Shown: positions 44,038 to 53,426, counted from the stretch's first letter. The stretch is DNA of 64,000 bases from Solirubrobacteraceae bacterium (GCA_016463765.1 JAEMQS010000013.1:1-64000), one strand, 5' to 3'. The notes: generated from the letters alone by a model not told the origin. Translations and numbers: made by a program.

Positions 44038-45732
44038 TCAGAAGAAGCTCGAGATCGACCGGTAGACGGCCTCGATCTGCTTCGGGTCTCCGGTGAACGC
44101 CTTGCCGCCCGACGCCTGCGCGATGCGCTCCAGCGCCGCCTTGTTGGCCTGCCGGCCGTAGGCGATCGTGTACACGCGGACCGCCTCGCCCTCCTGCCCC
44201 GTCTGGCGCTCGAGCGCCGCGACGAGCTGGTCGACGGTCGACGACGACTGGTTGTCCTCGCCGTCGGTGAGCGCGACCACCGCGTTGATCCGCGTGTCGT
44301 CGTCCAGCGCGATGATCTTGCCGACGCCGTCGCCGATCGCGTCGTACGCCGCCGTCTGCCCCTCGGGCAGCAGGCCGTCCACGGTCGAGCGCATCTCCGC
44401 CTGATTGCGGCCGAACGTCGCGAGGTCCACCAGCGGGAACACCCGGTCGTTGAAGGCGATCAACCCGATGCGGTCGCGGGGCGAGAGCTGACTGAAGAAC
44501 GTCCTCAGCCCGCGCTTGGCCTCCTCGAGCTTGCCCTCCTCACCCATCGAGCCGGACGTGTCAAAGACGAGCTGGATGTTCGCCGGCTTGCGGTCCTCGC
44601 GCCAGGCGCTCTTGATCCGGGCCAGGACGCGCGGCTCGGGCAGCGACAGGGTGCGCGCAGGCTGTTCGGGGTCGACGCCGTTGGCGGTCGTGATCGGCGG
44701 GATCGGCTTCGCGTCGGGGTCGCCCGGGCGGAAGCCGGCCTTCGCCGCGACCTCGGGGGTGATCCGCTCCTCGAGGAAGGCCTGGAACGCCGCGGCTCCC
44801 TGCTTCTGCTCGGCGGTCACCCACGGTGCGTCGAGGACGATGAACGGGTTGTCGCTGTCGAACGTGCCCTCGCGGGGGTAGAGCGCGACGAGCTTCGGCT
44901 GGCCGCCGCGGTCGCGGTTGAAGTCCAGCAGCGTGACCTCCTCCATCGCCACCGCGGAGGCGTAGGCCGGGCCATAGCGCTTCATCTGCTCGGCGAAGAA
45001 CAGCGTCGTGTCGCCGTAGTGCACGATCGAGCGCTCGATGTCCCGGATCTGCTTGCGGACCGACGGCTTCTCGACGTCCTCGACGGTGAGGCCCTCGCGC
45101 TTGCCCGTCGCCGCGTAGTACTCGGCGGCGACCGCGGACAGCCCGGACGTCGAGAAGTCGGGGTTCGTGTGGCCGAGCTTGAACTTGCCGTACTCCGGGC
45201 GGCCGAAGGCGGCCCAGCCGCGTTCGGAGGTCGCCAGCTCGAGGATCCGGTCGAACCCGACCTGCTTCTCCGGCCAGCCGAGGGTCTTCGCCAGCGGTTC
45301 CCACATCGCGATGACGAGCGGCGTGCGGACGATCGACGGGTTGTCGTCGGGCGCCCACTCCTGGTCGGCCTGGAAGTTCAGCAGGCGCCCCCACAGCGAC
45401 GACGCCGGCGACCACACGACGGGACGCAGCTGCTGCTTGCCGATCTGGTCCTGCGCCTCGCCCGAGGAGACGACCTGCGCCTCCACGAAGACCGGCCGGC
45501 CGCCGACCTCCGCGCCCTGCTCGTTGAAGGCGCGGACCAGCGGCTCGAGCAGCTGCTCCTTCTCCGGCGAGTAGGCGAAGGGGACCCGGACGGCGTCGTC
45601 CGCCGCGGTGGTGGCCGCCGCGCCGCTGCCCGACCCGCCGCCGCCCTCGTCCGAACCGCCCATCGAGACGATCGCGGCGATCGCGACGGCCCCGATCGCG
45701 ACGAGGATGATGAGCAGGCGGCCGGTGCGCAT
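44038..45732 (-). CDS. solute-binding protein fused to von Willebrand factor A domain
   Basis: 564 residues. An N-terminal membrane anchor or signal (LLIILVAIGAVAIAAIVSM) leads into a periplasmic-binding-protein type 2 domain (VPFAYSPEKEQLLEPLVRAFNEQG, VVWSPASSLWGRLLN, to about 340), followed by a vWA domain with an intact MIDAS: VFDTSGSMGEEGK, IGLIAFND and VALTDGEDNQ. The composite occurs widely in actinobacteria and would sit on the outer face of the membrane; ligand unknown. Overlapping interests with the downstream coiled-coil protein are implied by the 2-base spacing. Confidence 0.9.
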   Translation of the reverse strand: MRTGRLLIILVAIGAVAIAAIVSMGGSDEGGGGSGSGAAATTAADDAVRVPFAYSPEKEQLLEPLVRAFNEQGAEVGGRPVFVEAQVVSSGEAQDQIGKQQLRPVVWSPASSLWGRLLNFQADQEWAPDDNPSIVRTPLVIAMWEPLAKTLGWPEKQVGFDRILELATSERGWAAFGRPEYGKFKLGHTNPDFSTSGLSAVAAEYYAATGKREGLTVEDVEKPSVRKQIRDIERSIVHYGDTTLFFAEQMKRYGPAYASAVAMEEVTLLDFNRDRGGQPKLVALYPREGTFDSDNPFIVLDAPWVTAEQKQGAAAFQAFLEERITPEVAAKAGFRPGDPDAKPIPPITTANGVDPEQPARTLSLPEPRVLARIKSAWREDRKPANIQLVFDTSGSMGEEGKLEEAKRGLRTFFSQLSPRDRIGLIAFNDRVFPLVDLATFGRNQAEMRSTVDGLLPEGQTAAYDAIGDGVGKIIALDDDTRINAVVALTDGEDNQSSSTVDQLVAALERQTGQEGEAVRVYTIAYGRQANKAALERIAQASGGKAFTGDPKQIEAVYRSISSFF

Positions 45733-45746
45733 GGGCCGCGAAATCT

Positions 45747-45913
45747 AGTGGGCCTGTCCGGAAGTTGTGTGCGGCATTCCGGGATGCCCGGACGCGGCTG
45801 CGTGGTGACGGTGGCCGCCAAGCGTGCCCCCGGCACGTGACGGTGGACGCCGGCGCCGCGCAGGCGTGGATCGGGCGCCCGGAATGCCCGCAGAACTTCC
45901 GGACAGGCCCACT
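45747..45913. mobile_element. 167-bp MITE-like element with long inverted ends
   Basis: AGTGGGCCTGTCCGGAAGTT (45747-45766) is exactly inverted at 45894-45913; the pairing continues, with one indel and a few mismatches, through GCGGCATTCCGGG / CCCGGAATGCCCGC to give about 36-bp ends. The interior holds a CGTGCC-CC-GGCACG hairpin and no gene. It fills the gap between pth and the vWA gene, and its right end includes the first base of the pth stop codon. No clear target-site duplication. Confidence 0.65.
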
Positions 45914-46494
45914 CAGAGTGTGGCGCGGCCGAGGACGAGATCCTCGGCGGTGTCGCGCGCCCGGTCGATGAGCGCGCCGACGTCTGCGGCAGGCTCCGTG
46001 AACCGCCCGAGCACCCACGACGAGACGATCTCCGGGTCCGTGCTGTCCGGCCGCCCGACGCCGATGCGGATGCGCGCGAAGTCCGGGCTGCCGAGATGCG
46101 CCTTCAGGGACTTCAGGCCGTTGTGACCGGCAAGGCCGCCGCCGAGCCGCGCGCGGATGTCGCCGAACGGCAGGTCGATCTCGTCATGCAGGACGAGCAC
46201 GCGGTCGAGCTCGACCTTGAACGCCCCGCGCGCGGGACCGACCGAGCGGCCGGTCTCGTTCATGTAGGTCTGCGGCAGCAGGACGGCCACCCGCGGGCGG
46301 TCACCGATTGGCACGCGCCCTTCGGCGAGCAGCCCCTGGTACTTCTTCTTCGGCTTGCCGAGGTCCCAGCGCTCGATGAGCGCCTCCGCGACGTCGAAGC
46401 CGACGTTGTGCCGGGTCCCCGCGTACCGGGAACCCGGATTGCCGAGCCCGACGATCAGCCAGTCGGCGGGCGCCGACGCCCCCCGCAGCCGCAT
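45913..46494 (-). CDS. pth: peptidyl-tRNA hydrolase
   Basis: 193 residues. Releases peptidyl-tRNAs dropped by ribosomes. Motifs: LIVGLGNPGSRYAGTRHNVGF (catalytic His in TRHNVG), LLPQTYMNETGRSV, LVLHDEIDLPFGDIRARLGGGLAGHNGLKSL with the catalytic Asp and Asn, and RIRIGVGRP. About ten extra residues precede the usual start. Follows rplY by 12 bases on the same strand, the canonical actinobacterial rplY-pth pair. Confidence 0.97.
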   Translation of the reverse strand: MRLRGASAPADWLIVGLGNPGSRYAGTRHNVGFDVAEALIERWDLGKPKKKYQGLLAEGRVPIGDRPRVAVLLPQTYMNETGRSVGPARGAFKVELDRVLVLHDEIDLPFGDIRARLGGGLAGHNGLKSLKAHLGSPDFARIRIGVGRPDSTDPEIVSSWVLGRFTEPAADVGALIDRARDTAEDLVLGRATL

Positions 46495-46506
46495 CGGGCG
46501 GTGGTG

Positions 46507-47169
46507 CTACTCGTCGGAGCCGCCGGCGTCGCCCGCGGCCTCGCCGCCGGCCTCGCCCACGACTTCGGTCTCGGTCTCGACGCCCTCGTCGGCCTCGGTG
46601 GAGAGGCGCGGCGCGGTGACGCTGTAGAGCACGACCTCGTCGAGCCCTTCGCCCACGAGCGTGACGCCGTCGGGCACCGGGATCGTGTTCACGAAGACGG
46701 TGTCGCCGATCTCGACGGTGGAGGCGTCGACCTCGAGCACCTCGGGGATCGACGTCGGGAGCGCCTCGACCTCGACCTCGCGGGCCTGCTGCTCGAGGAC
46801 GCCGCCCTCCTTGATGCCGGGGGCGTTCTCGTAGTTGAGGATCTCGACGGGGACCGTCGCGGTGATGGCGACGTCCAGCCGGACGCGGACGAAGTCGACG
46901 TGCGTCGTCACGCCGGTGACCGGGTGGCGCTGGGTCTCCTTCACGACGGCGGTGCGGGACTCGTCGCCGAGGCTGAGCTCGAGGACGGCGCCGGACGAGG
47001 CGAGCGCGATGCGCAGCTCGCGGGCGTCGACGTCGAAGGCCAGCGGCTCGCCGTCGCCTCCGTAGAGGACGCCGGGAACGCGGCCTTCGCGGCGAAGGCG
47101 CCGCGCGGCGCGGGAGCCGCCGCTGACGTCGCGGGCGGCGATGGGAAGCTTGGTGGCGGTGGAGGACAT
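46507..47169 (-). CDS. rplY: 50S ribosomal protein L25 (CTC type)
   Basis: 220 residues: N-terminal 5S-rRNA-binding L25 domain (SRAARRLRREGRVPGVLYGGDGEP, VKETQRHPVTGVTTHVDFVRV) and the longer C-terminal TL5/CTC domain (PVEILNYENAPGIKEGGVLEQQAREVEVEALP), ending in an acidic Glu/Gly tail. It binds 5S rRNA and is linked to general stress in Gram-positives. First gene of the rplY-pth operon; divergent from the secreted TSP3-like protein. Confidence 0.97.
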   Translation of the reverse strand: MSSTATKLPIAARDVSGGSRAARRLRREGRVPGVLYGGDGEPLAFDVDARELRIALASSGAVLELSLGDESRTAVVKETQRHPVTGVTTHVDFVRVRLDVAITATVPVEILNYENAPGIKEGGVLEQQAREVEVEALPTSIPEVLEVDASTVEIGDTVFVNTIPVPDGVTLVGEGLDEVVLYSVTAPRLSTEADEGVETETEVVGEAGGEAAGDAGGSDE

Positions 47170-47282
47170 GCGACGGACGAGGGTAGCGGACGCGCAGAGC
47201 CAGTGGCCGCCGGGCCTTTCTGCGGGACACGATGTCTCGTCCGGTGGTACGGTCTGGAATCTGGCTCATACGGAGGACGATC

Positions 47283-48794
47283 GTGCTGCGCTCACGACGC
47301 CGGACCCTCACCCTGGGTGGCCTCGCCGCCCTCACCGCCCTGACCCTTGCCGCCGGCCCCGCCTCCGCGGCGATCACGATCGGCGCGCCGCTGAACCTTC
47401 CGGCCAACGTGGCCGCCGGCTGCGAGCGGTCCCCGAGCCTGTTCGGGTTCTTCGGCCCGGGCTCGCAGTTCACCGGCGCGACGAGCTGCACCTGGCTCGG
47501 AGCCGACCGCATCGCCAACCCCACGTGGACCACCCAGGTCCCGCGCGGGCAGTGGGTCGTCGTGCGCGTGCGCGTGCGGGCGGGCGCGACCGTCGGCCCG
47601 ATGGCCGCCGTCATCCTCGGCAACCAGCGATCCCAGGTCGGCGCCGCGGGCGCGACGATCTGCTGCCGGGCCATGGCCGAGAGCGGCGTGTTCACGCCGG
47701 CGCCCAACCAGGTCACGCAGATCGACACCCGCATGCGCGCGGGCAACACGATCAGCGCGGCGACCGGCGAGCCGATCGAGACCGTCGACTACCTCGCCCT
47801 CAACGTGCTGGCCGCGGGCGTGGCGCTGCCCGTCCACGACACCGGCCAGTACACGGACATGGGCGCGGTCCGCTCGTCGGCGTTCTGGCCGGCGATGCGG
47901 ACCAACCAGGAACAGGCGCTGAACAGCGGCTTCTTCGGGATGTTCCCGCTCATCCAGGCCGACCTCGAGCCCGACGCCGACGGCGACGGCTTCGGCGACG
48001 AGACCCAGGACTCGTGCGCGACGGACGCGTCCATCCGCGCCCGGCCCGTGGCGACCGCCGCGCAGTGCCCGCCGCCGGCGCCCGTCTCGAGCACCGGGCC
48101 CGTCATCGTGCCCGGCGGCCCCGCGGGCCCGTTCCTGGCGGGCCCCGGCATCGCCCGAGATGCCGTGAGCCTCGCGGGCACCACCACGGCGAGCGTCCCC
48201 ATCCTCTGCCCCGCCGCCGCCCCCGCGGCGTGCACCGGAACCGTCGGCGCGCGCACCGTCGCGCGGCTGGCGACGCGCACCGCCCGGGTCGCGGCGACCG
48301 CGCGACTCACCCTGCGGGCGCGACCGTTCTCCGTGGCGCCCGGGCGACTCGGGCAGATCGCGCTGACGCTACCCGCCGCCGCCCGGCGTGAGCTCGCGCG
48401 ACGGGGCCGTCTCGCCCTCGACGTCACCGTCAACCAGACCGCACCGAGCGCGTCGACGACGCGGCACCGCCTCACGGTCCGGCGCCTGGCGAAGATCGTG
48501 CGCGCCGCCCGCGCCGGCCGCGTCACGGTGCGCGTCCAGGACCTGGCCACCGCCGACGCCGCCAAGGGCGCGTCGTACGACCTGCGCCTCCCGAACGGGG
48601 ACGTGATCGGCAAGCGCTTCATCTCGCCGCAGCCCGGCCGGGTGCGCAGCGTGACCTTCACCCTGACCGATGAGGGCCAGGCCGCACTCGCGCGCCGCAG
48701 GCGCCTGAACGCACGGATCGCGGCGAGCTACACCGACGCGGCCGGCAATCCGATCGGCGCCTCCCGTCCGGTCACGCTCCTCGCCCCGCGCTGA
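47283..48794 (+). CDS. secreted protein with calcium-binding-like segment, function unknown
   Basis: 503 residues from GTG 47283, which follows ACGGAGGACGATC. A Sec signal (LGGLAALTALTLAAGPASA) is followed by a beta-rich domain with several Cys (about 30-230), a single thrombospondin-3-like calcium segment (LEPDADGDGFGDETQDSC), a Pro/Gly linker and a C-terminal beta-sandwich-like region (ATARLTLRARPFSVAPGRLGQIALTLPA, repeated style). Such proteins are abundant in this bacterial class as probable surface or matrix components. No enzymatic motif. Confidence 0.75.
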   Translation: MLRSRRRTLTLGGLAALTALTLAAGPASAAITIGAPLNLPANVAAGCERSPSLFGFFGPGSQFTGATSCTWLGADRIANPTWTTQVPRGQWVVVRVRVRAGATVGPMAAVILGNQRSQVGAAGATICCRAMAESGVFTPAPNQVTQIDTRMRAGNTISAATGEPIETVDYLALNVLAAGVALPVHDTGQYTDMGAVRSSAFWPAMRTNQEQALNSGFFGMFPLIQADLEPDADGDGFGDETQDSCATDASIRARPVATAAQCPPPAPVSSTGPVIVPGGPAGPFLAGPGIARDAVSLAGTTTASVPILCPAAAPAACTGTVGARTVARLATRTARVAATARLTLRARPFSVAPGRLGQIALTLPAAARRELARRGRLALDVTVNQTAPSASTTRHRLTVRRLAKIVRAARAGRVTVRVQDLATADAAKGASYDLRLPNGDVIGKRFISPQPGRVRSVTFTLTDEGQAALARRRRLNARIAASYTDAAGNPIGASRPVTLLAPR

Positions 48795-48802
48795 CCGGCG
48801 CG

Positions 48803-50704
48803 CTACTGCGGTGGCGCGCCGAGCTGCTGCGTCTGCTGGATCATCTGCTGCATGTCCGTCCACGCGGGCTTCTTCGAGCTGTCGCCGAAGCGCAGCAGGC
48901 CCTTCTCGTGGATGGGCGAGTTCGGGCGCGGGTTGCCGCCGTCCCAGTTGGGCCGGACCCGGAACTCGCGCAGCGCCCAGTAGACCGCGCCGCCGAGCCA
49001 GGGCTTGGACCCGTAGACGGCCGCGCGGAACCGGATGAAGTCCTGCTGGAACTCGAACGTGCCCTTCTCCTCGACGGGCCCGTTGCGGTTCGCCTCCACG
49101 CCGAACTCCGAGACGACGACCGACTTGTTCGGGTAGCAGGCCCGCACGCTGTCGAGGTACTCCGACAGCGAGTCGCGGTCGGCGATGGCGCCGTTCGGGC
49201 CGGGATACCAGCCGAAGTAGTCGTTGACGCCGATGACGTCCAGCGGCGCGTACTCCTTGCGGCAGCCCGCGAACGGGTAGCCCGCCACCGCGATACCCAC
49301 GGGACGCGTCGGATCCAGCGCCTTGGCCTGGCGGACCGCGCGCTGGATGTAGTAGCTCTGCACCGGGCCGGGCCGCGAGGACAGCTCGTTGCCGATCGAC
49401 CACGTGACGACCGACGGGTGGTTCTGGTTGGCGAGGATGTTCGCCTCCAGCTCCTTGGCCGCCAGCCGCCGCACGTCGGCGCGGGCGAGGTACTGGGTCT
49501 TCACGGCGTAGACCGGGATCTCGGACCAGATCATGATCCCCGCCTCGTCGGCGAGCTCATGCAGCTGCGGGTGCAGCGGGTAGTGCGAGCGCAGGAGCGT
49601 CGCGCCGATCTCCTTCGTCTCGGCGATGATCGCCCGGCGCTGGGCGCTCCCGATCGCGAAGCCCAGGTTCGGGTCGTCCTCGTGGATGCCCATCCCGCGG
49701 TAGTTCAGCTTCTTGCCGTTCAGCAGCATGGTGCCGTCGGGCTGCAGCTTGATCGTGCGGATGCCCGTCTTGACCATCCAGCCGACGCGCAGCGCGTCCT
49801 CGCCGCGTCCGCGCACGTCGACGCGCGTCGTGTAGAGGTTCGGGCTTCCGGGCTCCCAGAGCTTCGGGTTGCGGACCGTGATGCGGCGCGAGACGGTCGC
49901 GAACTTCTTCGGCCCCACGGTCGCGGCGCCGAGCATCATCCGCCGGCCGCCGAAGTTCACCGTGGCGCGGATCCGCTCGGGGCGATCGCCGTAGTTGCGC
50001 AGCGTGGCGCGCACGAGCACCTTGGCGTCACACGCCGCGCAGTCCAGTTCGGGGCGGACGACCATCCTGGAGATGTCGACGCGGTCGATCTGGCGCAGGT
50101 AGACCTCGCGCAGGATGCCGCCGTAGTTCCACCAGCCGCCCGCGGGGGTCCCGGCCACGGTCAGGCCCGACGGCGGGAAGTCCGTGGGGTACCGGCGGTT
50201 GTCGACGCGGACGACCAGCCGGTTCGTCCCCTCGCGCTTGAGGTACCCGGAGGGCAGGCGGATCTCCCAGGGCAGGTAGGCGCCGTTGTTCGTCCCGACG
50301 GGCTTGCCGTTCAGCCACACGCGGGCGCGGTAGTTGACCGACTCGAACCGGATGACGTAGCTGTAGCGGCGCGAGGCGCTGGGCAGCTTGAAGTCCTTGC
50401 GGTACCACCCGACGGTGCCGACCATCGACTCGACACTCGTGTCCGTCGCGTTCCACGCGTTGGGCACCGTGGTCGCCGTCCAGCCGGCGCGGCTGGTCTG
50501 CCGCTGGAACCCCTGCGTGTCGCCCAGGCCCGTCTGGTCGAGCCGGAACAGCCACTCGCCGCCCATGATCAGGCGGTTGGTCGGGCCGGTCTCGTAGCCG
50601 AGGCCGGTCTTCGACAGCCCGCTCTGCGCGGACGCGGGCGAGGTGACGGCGAACGCTGCGACGAGCGCGACGAGCAGGGTGAGGAGCGTGCGAGGGGAAG
50701 TCAT
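48803..50704 (-). CDS. secreted glycoside hydrolase family 2 enzyme
   Basis: 633 residues from ATG 50704 with a Sec signal (LLTLLVALVAAFAVTSPASA). The sugar-binding domain (WTATTVPNAWNATDTS, YVIRFESVNYRARVWLNGKPVGTN), an Ig-like domain, and a TIM barrel are in the GH2 order. The acid/base Glu is in SVVTWSIGNELSSRPG and the nucleophile in VVVSEFGVEAN. Beta-galactosidase, beta-mannosidase or beta-glucuronidase activity cannot be separated by eye. Secretion implies scavenging of extracellular glycans. ORF-track start at 50851 is too long. Confidence 0.92.
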   Translation of the reverse strand: MTSPRTLLTLLVALVAAFAVTSPASAQSGLSKTGLGYETGPTNRLIMGGEWLFRLDQTGLGDTQGFQRQTSRAGWTATTVPNAWNATDTSVESMVGTVGWYRKDFKLPSASRRYSYVIRFESVNYRARVWLNGKPVGTNNGAYLPWEIRLPSGYLKREGTNRLVVRVDNRRYPTDFPPSGLTVAGTPAGGWWNYGGILREVYLRQIDRVDISRMVVRPELDCAACDAKVLVRATLRNYGDRPERIRATVNFGGRRMMLGAATVGPKKFATVSRRITVRNPKLWEPGSPNLYTTRVDVRGRGEDALRVGWMVKTGIRTIKLQPDGTMLLNGKKLNYRGMGIHEDDPNLGFAIGSAQRRAIIAETKEIGATLLRSHYPLHPQLHELADEAGIMIWSEIPVYAVKTQYLARADVRRLAAKELEANILANQNHPSVVTWSIGNELSSRPGPVQSYYIQRAVRQAKALDPTRPVGIAVAGYPFAGCRKEYAPLDVIGVNDYFGWYPGPNGAIADRDSLSEYLDSVRACYPNKSVVVSEFGVEANRNGPVEEKGTFEFQQDFIRFRAAVYGSKPWLGGAVYWALREFRVRPNWDGGNPRPNSPIHEKGLLRFGDSSKKPAWTDMQQMIQQTQQLGAPPQ

Positions 50705-50751
50705 GCCGGAGCTTGCAACACGCGCATCGGCCGAAGGTCGCGCTGCGGTTC

Positions 50752-51183
50752 CTACGGGCAGCTCGACTCGCGGCCGATCGGCGCGCTCAGGCGCTGCAGG
50801 GTAACGGACGCCCCTGTCAGCGCCGACCCCTCGCGGCGCACGAGCACGCACTGGACGGTCGGCAGGCGCCCATCGGCCTGCCAGACGACGCGCGCCTGGC
50901 CCGTCTGACTGCCGAGGGCGTGCGATGTCGGCGCGTCGTAGCGGACGATCTCCAGATCGCCCGGTCCCCGCACGCGCGCCGTCGTGGCACGCGCGAGCGC
51001 CTCGCAGCGCGCATCCGGGCAGTCGAGCTGGTCGACGACGGTATCGCCGTCTCCCGCCAGCTGGGCGGCCAGGAGGTCCTCGACCTTCCCGCGCTCGACC
51101 GTGTCCGTGTACAGCCAGCGGGCCACGAGGAACGAGATCCCGAGGAAGACGACGACGGCGAGAGCGATGAGCGCGGCGCGCAC
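50752..51183 (-). CDS. single-pass membrane protein (143 aa)
   Basis: GTG 51183. An N-terminal membrane helix (RAALIALAVVVFLGISFLVARWLY) is followed by a small extracytoplasmic domain with paired Cys (LDCPDARCEAL; a further pair, VQC and SSC, at the end), reminiscent of the DUF4878/lumazine-like stress-associated lipoprotein folds. No certain family. It follows the 231-residue hypothetical by 19 bases in the same direction. Confidence 0.65.
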   Translation of the reverse strand: MRAALIALAVVVFLGISFLVARWLYTDTVERGKVEDLLAAQLAGDGDTVVDQLDCPDARCEALARATTARVRGPGDLEIVRYDAPTSHALGSQTGQARVVWQADGRLPTVQCVLVRREGSALTGASVTLQRLSAPIGRESSCP

Positions 51184-51202
51184 GGCGCCGCAGGCTACCC
51201 CG

Positions 51203-51898
51203 CTACGCGGCGCGCTCGTCGTCGGCGTTGAGCTCGAGGAACCGCTGGACCGACGCCTCCTGCTGGGTGAGCCGCTCGGCGGTCGCCCTCGCGTGGTCGG
51301 CCGCCCGTTCGAGGAAGTCCTCCAGGCACGCCTCGGGGTCGTCGCTGAGCGGGTAGACGTGGGCGACGTCCTGCTGCGCGCAGGCGATCCCCATCGGGGG
51401 CCGGCCCTCCGCCAGCGCCCGGGCCCCGCAGACGGGCACGACGGTGAGATGGCGCTCGGGCGCTCGCAGCGCGACCGGGAGCAGCCGGTGGGCGGGCAGC
51501 TGGACGGAGAGGTCGATGGACCGGTCCACGCCGACCTTTCCGCCCGCGGCGTCGGCCAGCGGCTGGACCCAGACGGCGAGCACGGTGTCCGCGGCGACGA
51601 TCGCGTCACGCAGCACGCGGGCCTGCTCGGCGTAGAGCGCCTCGGCGGAATCGCGGTCCTCGGCGTCATGCAGATCGAGGTCGACGGGCACGCGCAGGAG
51701 GTCGCTGGTCCCGACCTTCATCCCGGCGCCCCGCGCGCCATGGGCGACGTAGGTCTGGATGGTCCCGAGGTCGCGGCGCCCGTGGAAGATCACGGTGAGC
51801 GCGTCGGACATCGGCAGGCCGCCCACGCTCAGCGCCACCGCGGCTGAGTCGTCGGGTTCCAACAGCGCCCGCTGCAGCAGGTCGTCAGCGTCGTCCAT
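51203..51898 (-). CDS. hypothetical protein (231 aa)
   Basis: Soluble alpha/beta protein without recognised domain. Notable segments are LTVIFHGRRDLGTIQTYVAHGARG, VDLDLHDAEDRDSAEALYAEQARVLRDAI and PERHLTVVPVCGARALAEGRPPMG. Codon usage is typical. Likely cotranscribed with the membrane protein downstream. Divergent from the DUF4235 gene. Confidence 0.7.
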   Translation of the reverse strand: MDDADDLLQRALLEPDDSAAVALSVGGLPMSDALTVIFHGRRDLGTIQTYVAHGARGAGMKVGTSDLLRVPVDLDLHDAEDRDSAEALYAEQARVLRDAIVAADTVLAVWVQPLADAAGGKVGVDRSIDLSVQLPAHRLLPVALRAPERHLTVVPVCGARALAEGRPPMGIACAQQDVAHVYPLSDDPEACLEDFLERAADHARATAERLTQQEASVQRFLELNADDERAA

Positions 51899-52015
51899 CC
51901 TGCCCTCCTTCGGATCCTTCTCGTCCGTCCAGGTGATCGTCGCCCGGCGGCCTGTTCAGTGTTATCGACCGACAGGCGGAAACGACGCACCACGAGGTCG
52001 ATAGATTGGCCGGAC

Positions 52016-52300
52016 ATGAAGCTGCTCTACAAGCCCCTCGGCATCGTGCTCGGCCTCCTCGCGGGCTGGCTCGGCCGCGAGGCGTTCCAGCGCGTGTGGG
52101 CGCTGATCGACCAGGAAGCGCCGCCGAAGCCGACCACCGAGGACGCGGGATGGGCCAAGGCGCTCACCGCCGCAGCGCTGCAGGCTGCGATCTTCGCGGT
52201 CGTCCGCGCCGCCGTCGACCGGGCGGGCGCGACGTGGTTCCGCGACTTCACGGGCGTGTGGCCCGGACCCAAGCATCAGGAGGCCGCAGAGGATGCGTGA
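52016..52300 (+). CDS. DUF4235 membrane protein
   Basis: 94 residues. MKLLYKPLGIVLGLLAGWLGREAFQRVW and the second helix LTAAALQAAIFAVVRAAVDRAG are the DUF4235 pattern, a small actinobacterial membrane family of unknown function. The ORF-track start at 51959 is upstream of the true ATG 52016. Overlaps the aldo-keto reductase start by eight bases. Confidence 0.9.
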   Translation: MKLLYKPLGIVLGLLAGWLGREAFQRVWALIDQEAPPKPTTEDAGWAKALTAAALQAAIFAVVRAAVDRAGATWFRDFTGVWPGPKHQEAAEDA

Positions 52301-53426
52301 CCCGGGCCTGACCGCCGTCGGCACCTGGAGCGGCGGCGTCTTCATGCACTTCGGTGAGGAGATCGCCGAGGAGCGCCTGGTGCAGGTCCTGCGCCCCGGC
52401 GGCGGGATCGACACGGTCGTGACCGCCGACGTGTACGGCACGGGCGACGCCGACACGCTGCTCGGCCGTGCCCTGGACGGCGTCCCGCGCGACGAGTACT
52501 GCGCCGTCGGGATCGTCGGGCACGACTTCTACACCGGCGAGCGCGCCGGGGCCAAGGGCTTCCCCCGCTTCACCGACCCGGCGCTGCGCGGGCCGGAGGG
52601 CTACGGCGACTACCTGAAGATGGCGACCGAGCGCAGCCTCGAGCGGCTCGGGATCGACCGCTTCGACCTGCTCATGCTGCACAACCCGGACCGGATCGGG
52701 TACTCCGACCCCGCGGTGTGGGACGGCATGGCGGCGCTGCGCGACGCGGGGCTCACCCGGCTGCTCGGCGTGGCGCCCGGCCCGGCGAACGGCTTCACCC
52801 TCGATCTCATCTCGTGCTTCGAGCGGTTCGGCGCGCTCATCGACTGGGCGATGATCATCCTCAACCCGCTGGAGCCGTGGCCCGGTGAGCTGTGTCTGGG
52901 CGCCGCCGAGCAGGCCGACATCAGGGTCATGACGCGGGTCGTGGACTACGGCGGGCTGTTCTGGGGCGACATGCAGCCCGGGCACGAGTTCCTCAGCCGG
53001 GACCATCGCGCGTACCGCCCGCCGGGCTGGGTGGACGCGGGGCTGGAGAAGATCGCGCGGATGTTCCCCATCGCCGAGCGGCACGGCCTCACCCCACTCC
53101 AGCTGGCGTGTCAGTGGAACCTCGCGCACGGGCCGGTGGCGAGCGTCGTTCCGACGCTGCTGCAGGAGACGGGGCCGACCGCCAAGACCGTGGAGGAGCA
53201 GCGCGCCGAACTCGCGGCGCTCCCCGCCGAGGTGCGGCTCACCGCCGACGAGGTCGCGGAGATCCGGGCCATCGGCGACAACACCAACTCCATGGCGCTG
53301 AAGGGCGCGGCCCCCGATCACGAGGGTCCCGACCTGCCCGACCGCTGGACGATCGACCCCGAGCTCGCCGAGCTGGCGGGCCGGTGGCGCATCGACCCGG
53401 CGCGCGACCTTGCGCTGATCAGCTGA
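52293..53426 (+). CDS. aldo/keto reductase
   Basis: 377 residues, TIM-barrel NADPH-dependent oxidoreductase. Catalytic Asp/Tyr region TVVTADVYGTGDADTLLGRAL, the LERLGIDRFDLLMLHNPDR strand, then LACQWNLAHGPVASVVPTL and the C-terminal LTADEVAEIRAIGDN. Closer to the bacterial D-threo-aldose/oxidoreductase branch than to classic AKRs. It begins within the DUF4235 gene, so the two are coupled; substrate unknown. Converges with the EAL protein gene with an eight-base overlap. Confidence 0.88.
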   Translation: MRDPGLTAVGTWSGGVFMHFGEEIAEERLVQVLRPGGGIDTVVTADVYGTGDADTLLGRALDGVPRDEYCAVGIVGHDFYTGERAGAKGFPRFTDPALRGPEGYGDYLKMATERSLERLGIDRFDLLMLHNPDRIGYSDPAVWDGMAALRDAGLTRLLGVAPGPANGFTLDLISCFERFGALIDWAMIILNPLEPWPGELCLGAAEQADIRVMTRVVDYGGLFWGDMQPGHEFLSRDHRAYRPPGWVDAGLEKIARMFPIAERHGLTPLQLACQWNLAHGPVASVVPTLLQETGPTAKTVEEQRAELAALPAEVRLTADEVAEIRAIGDNTNSMALKGAAPDHEGPDLPDRWTIDPELAELAGRWRIDPARDLALIS

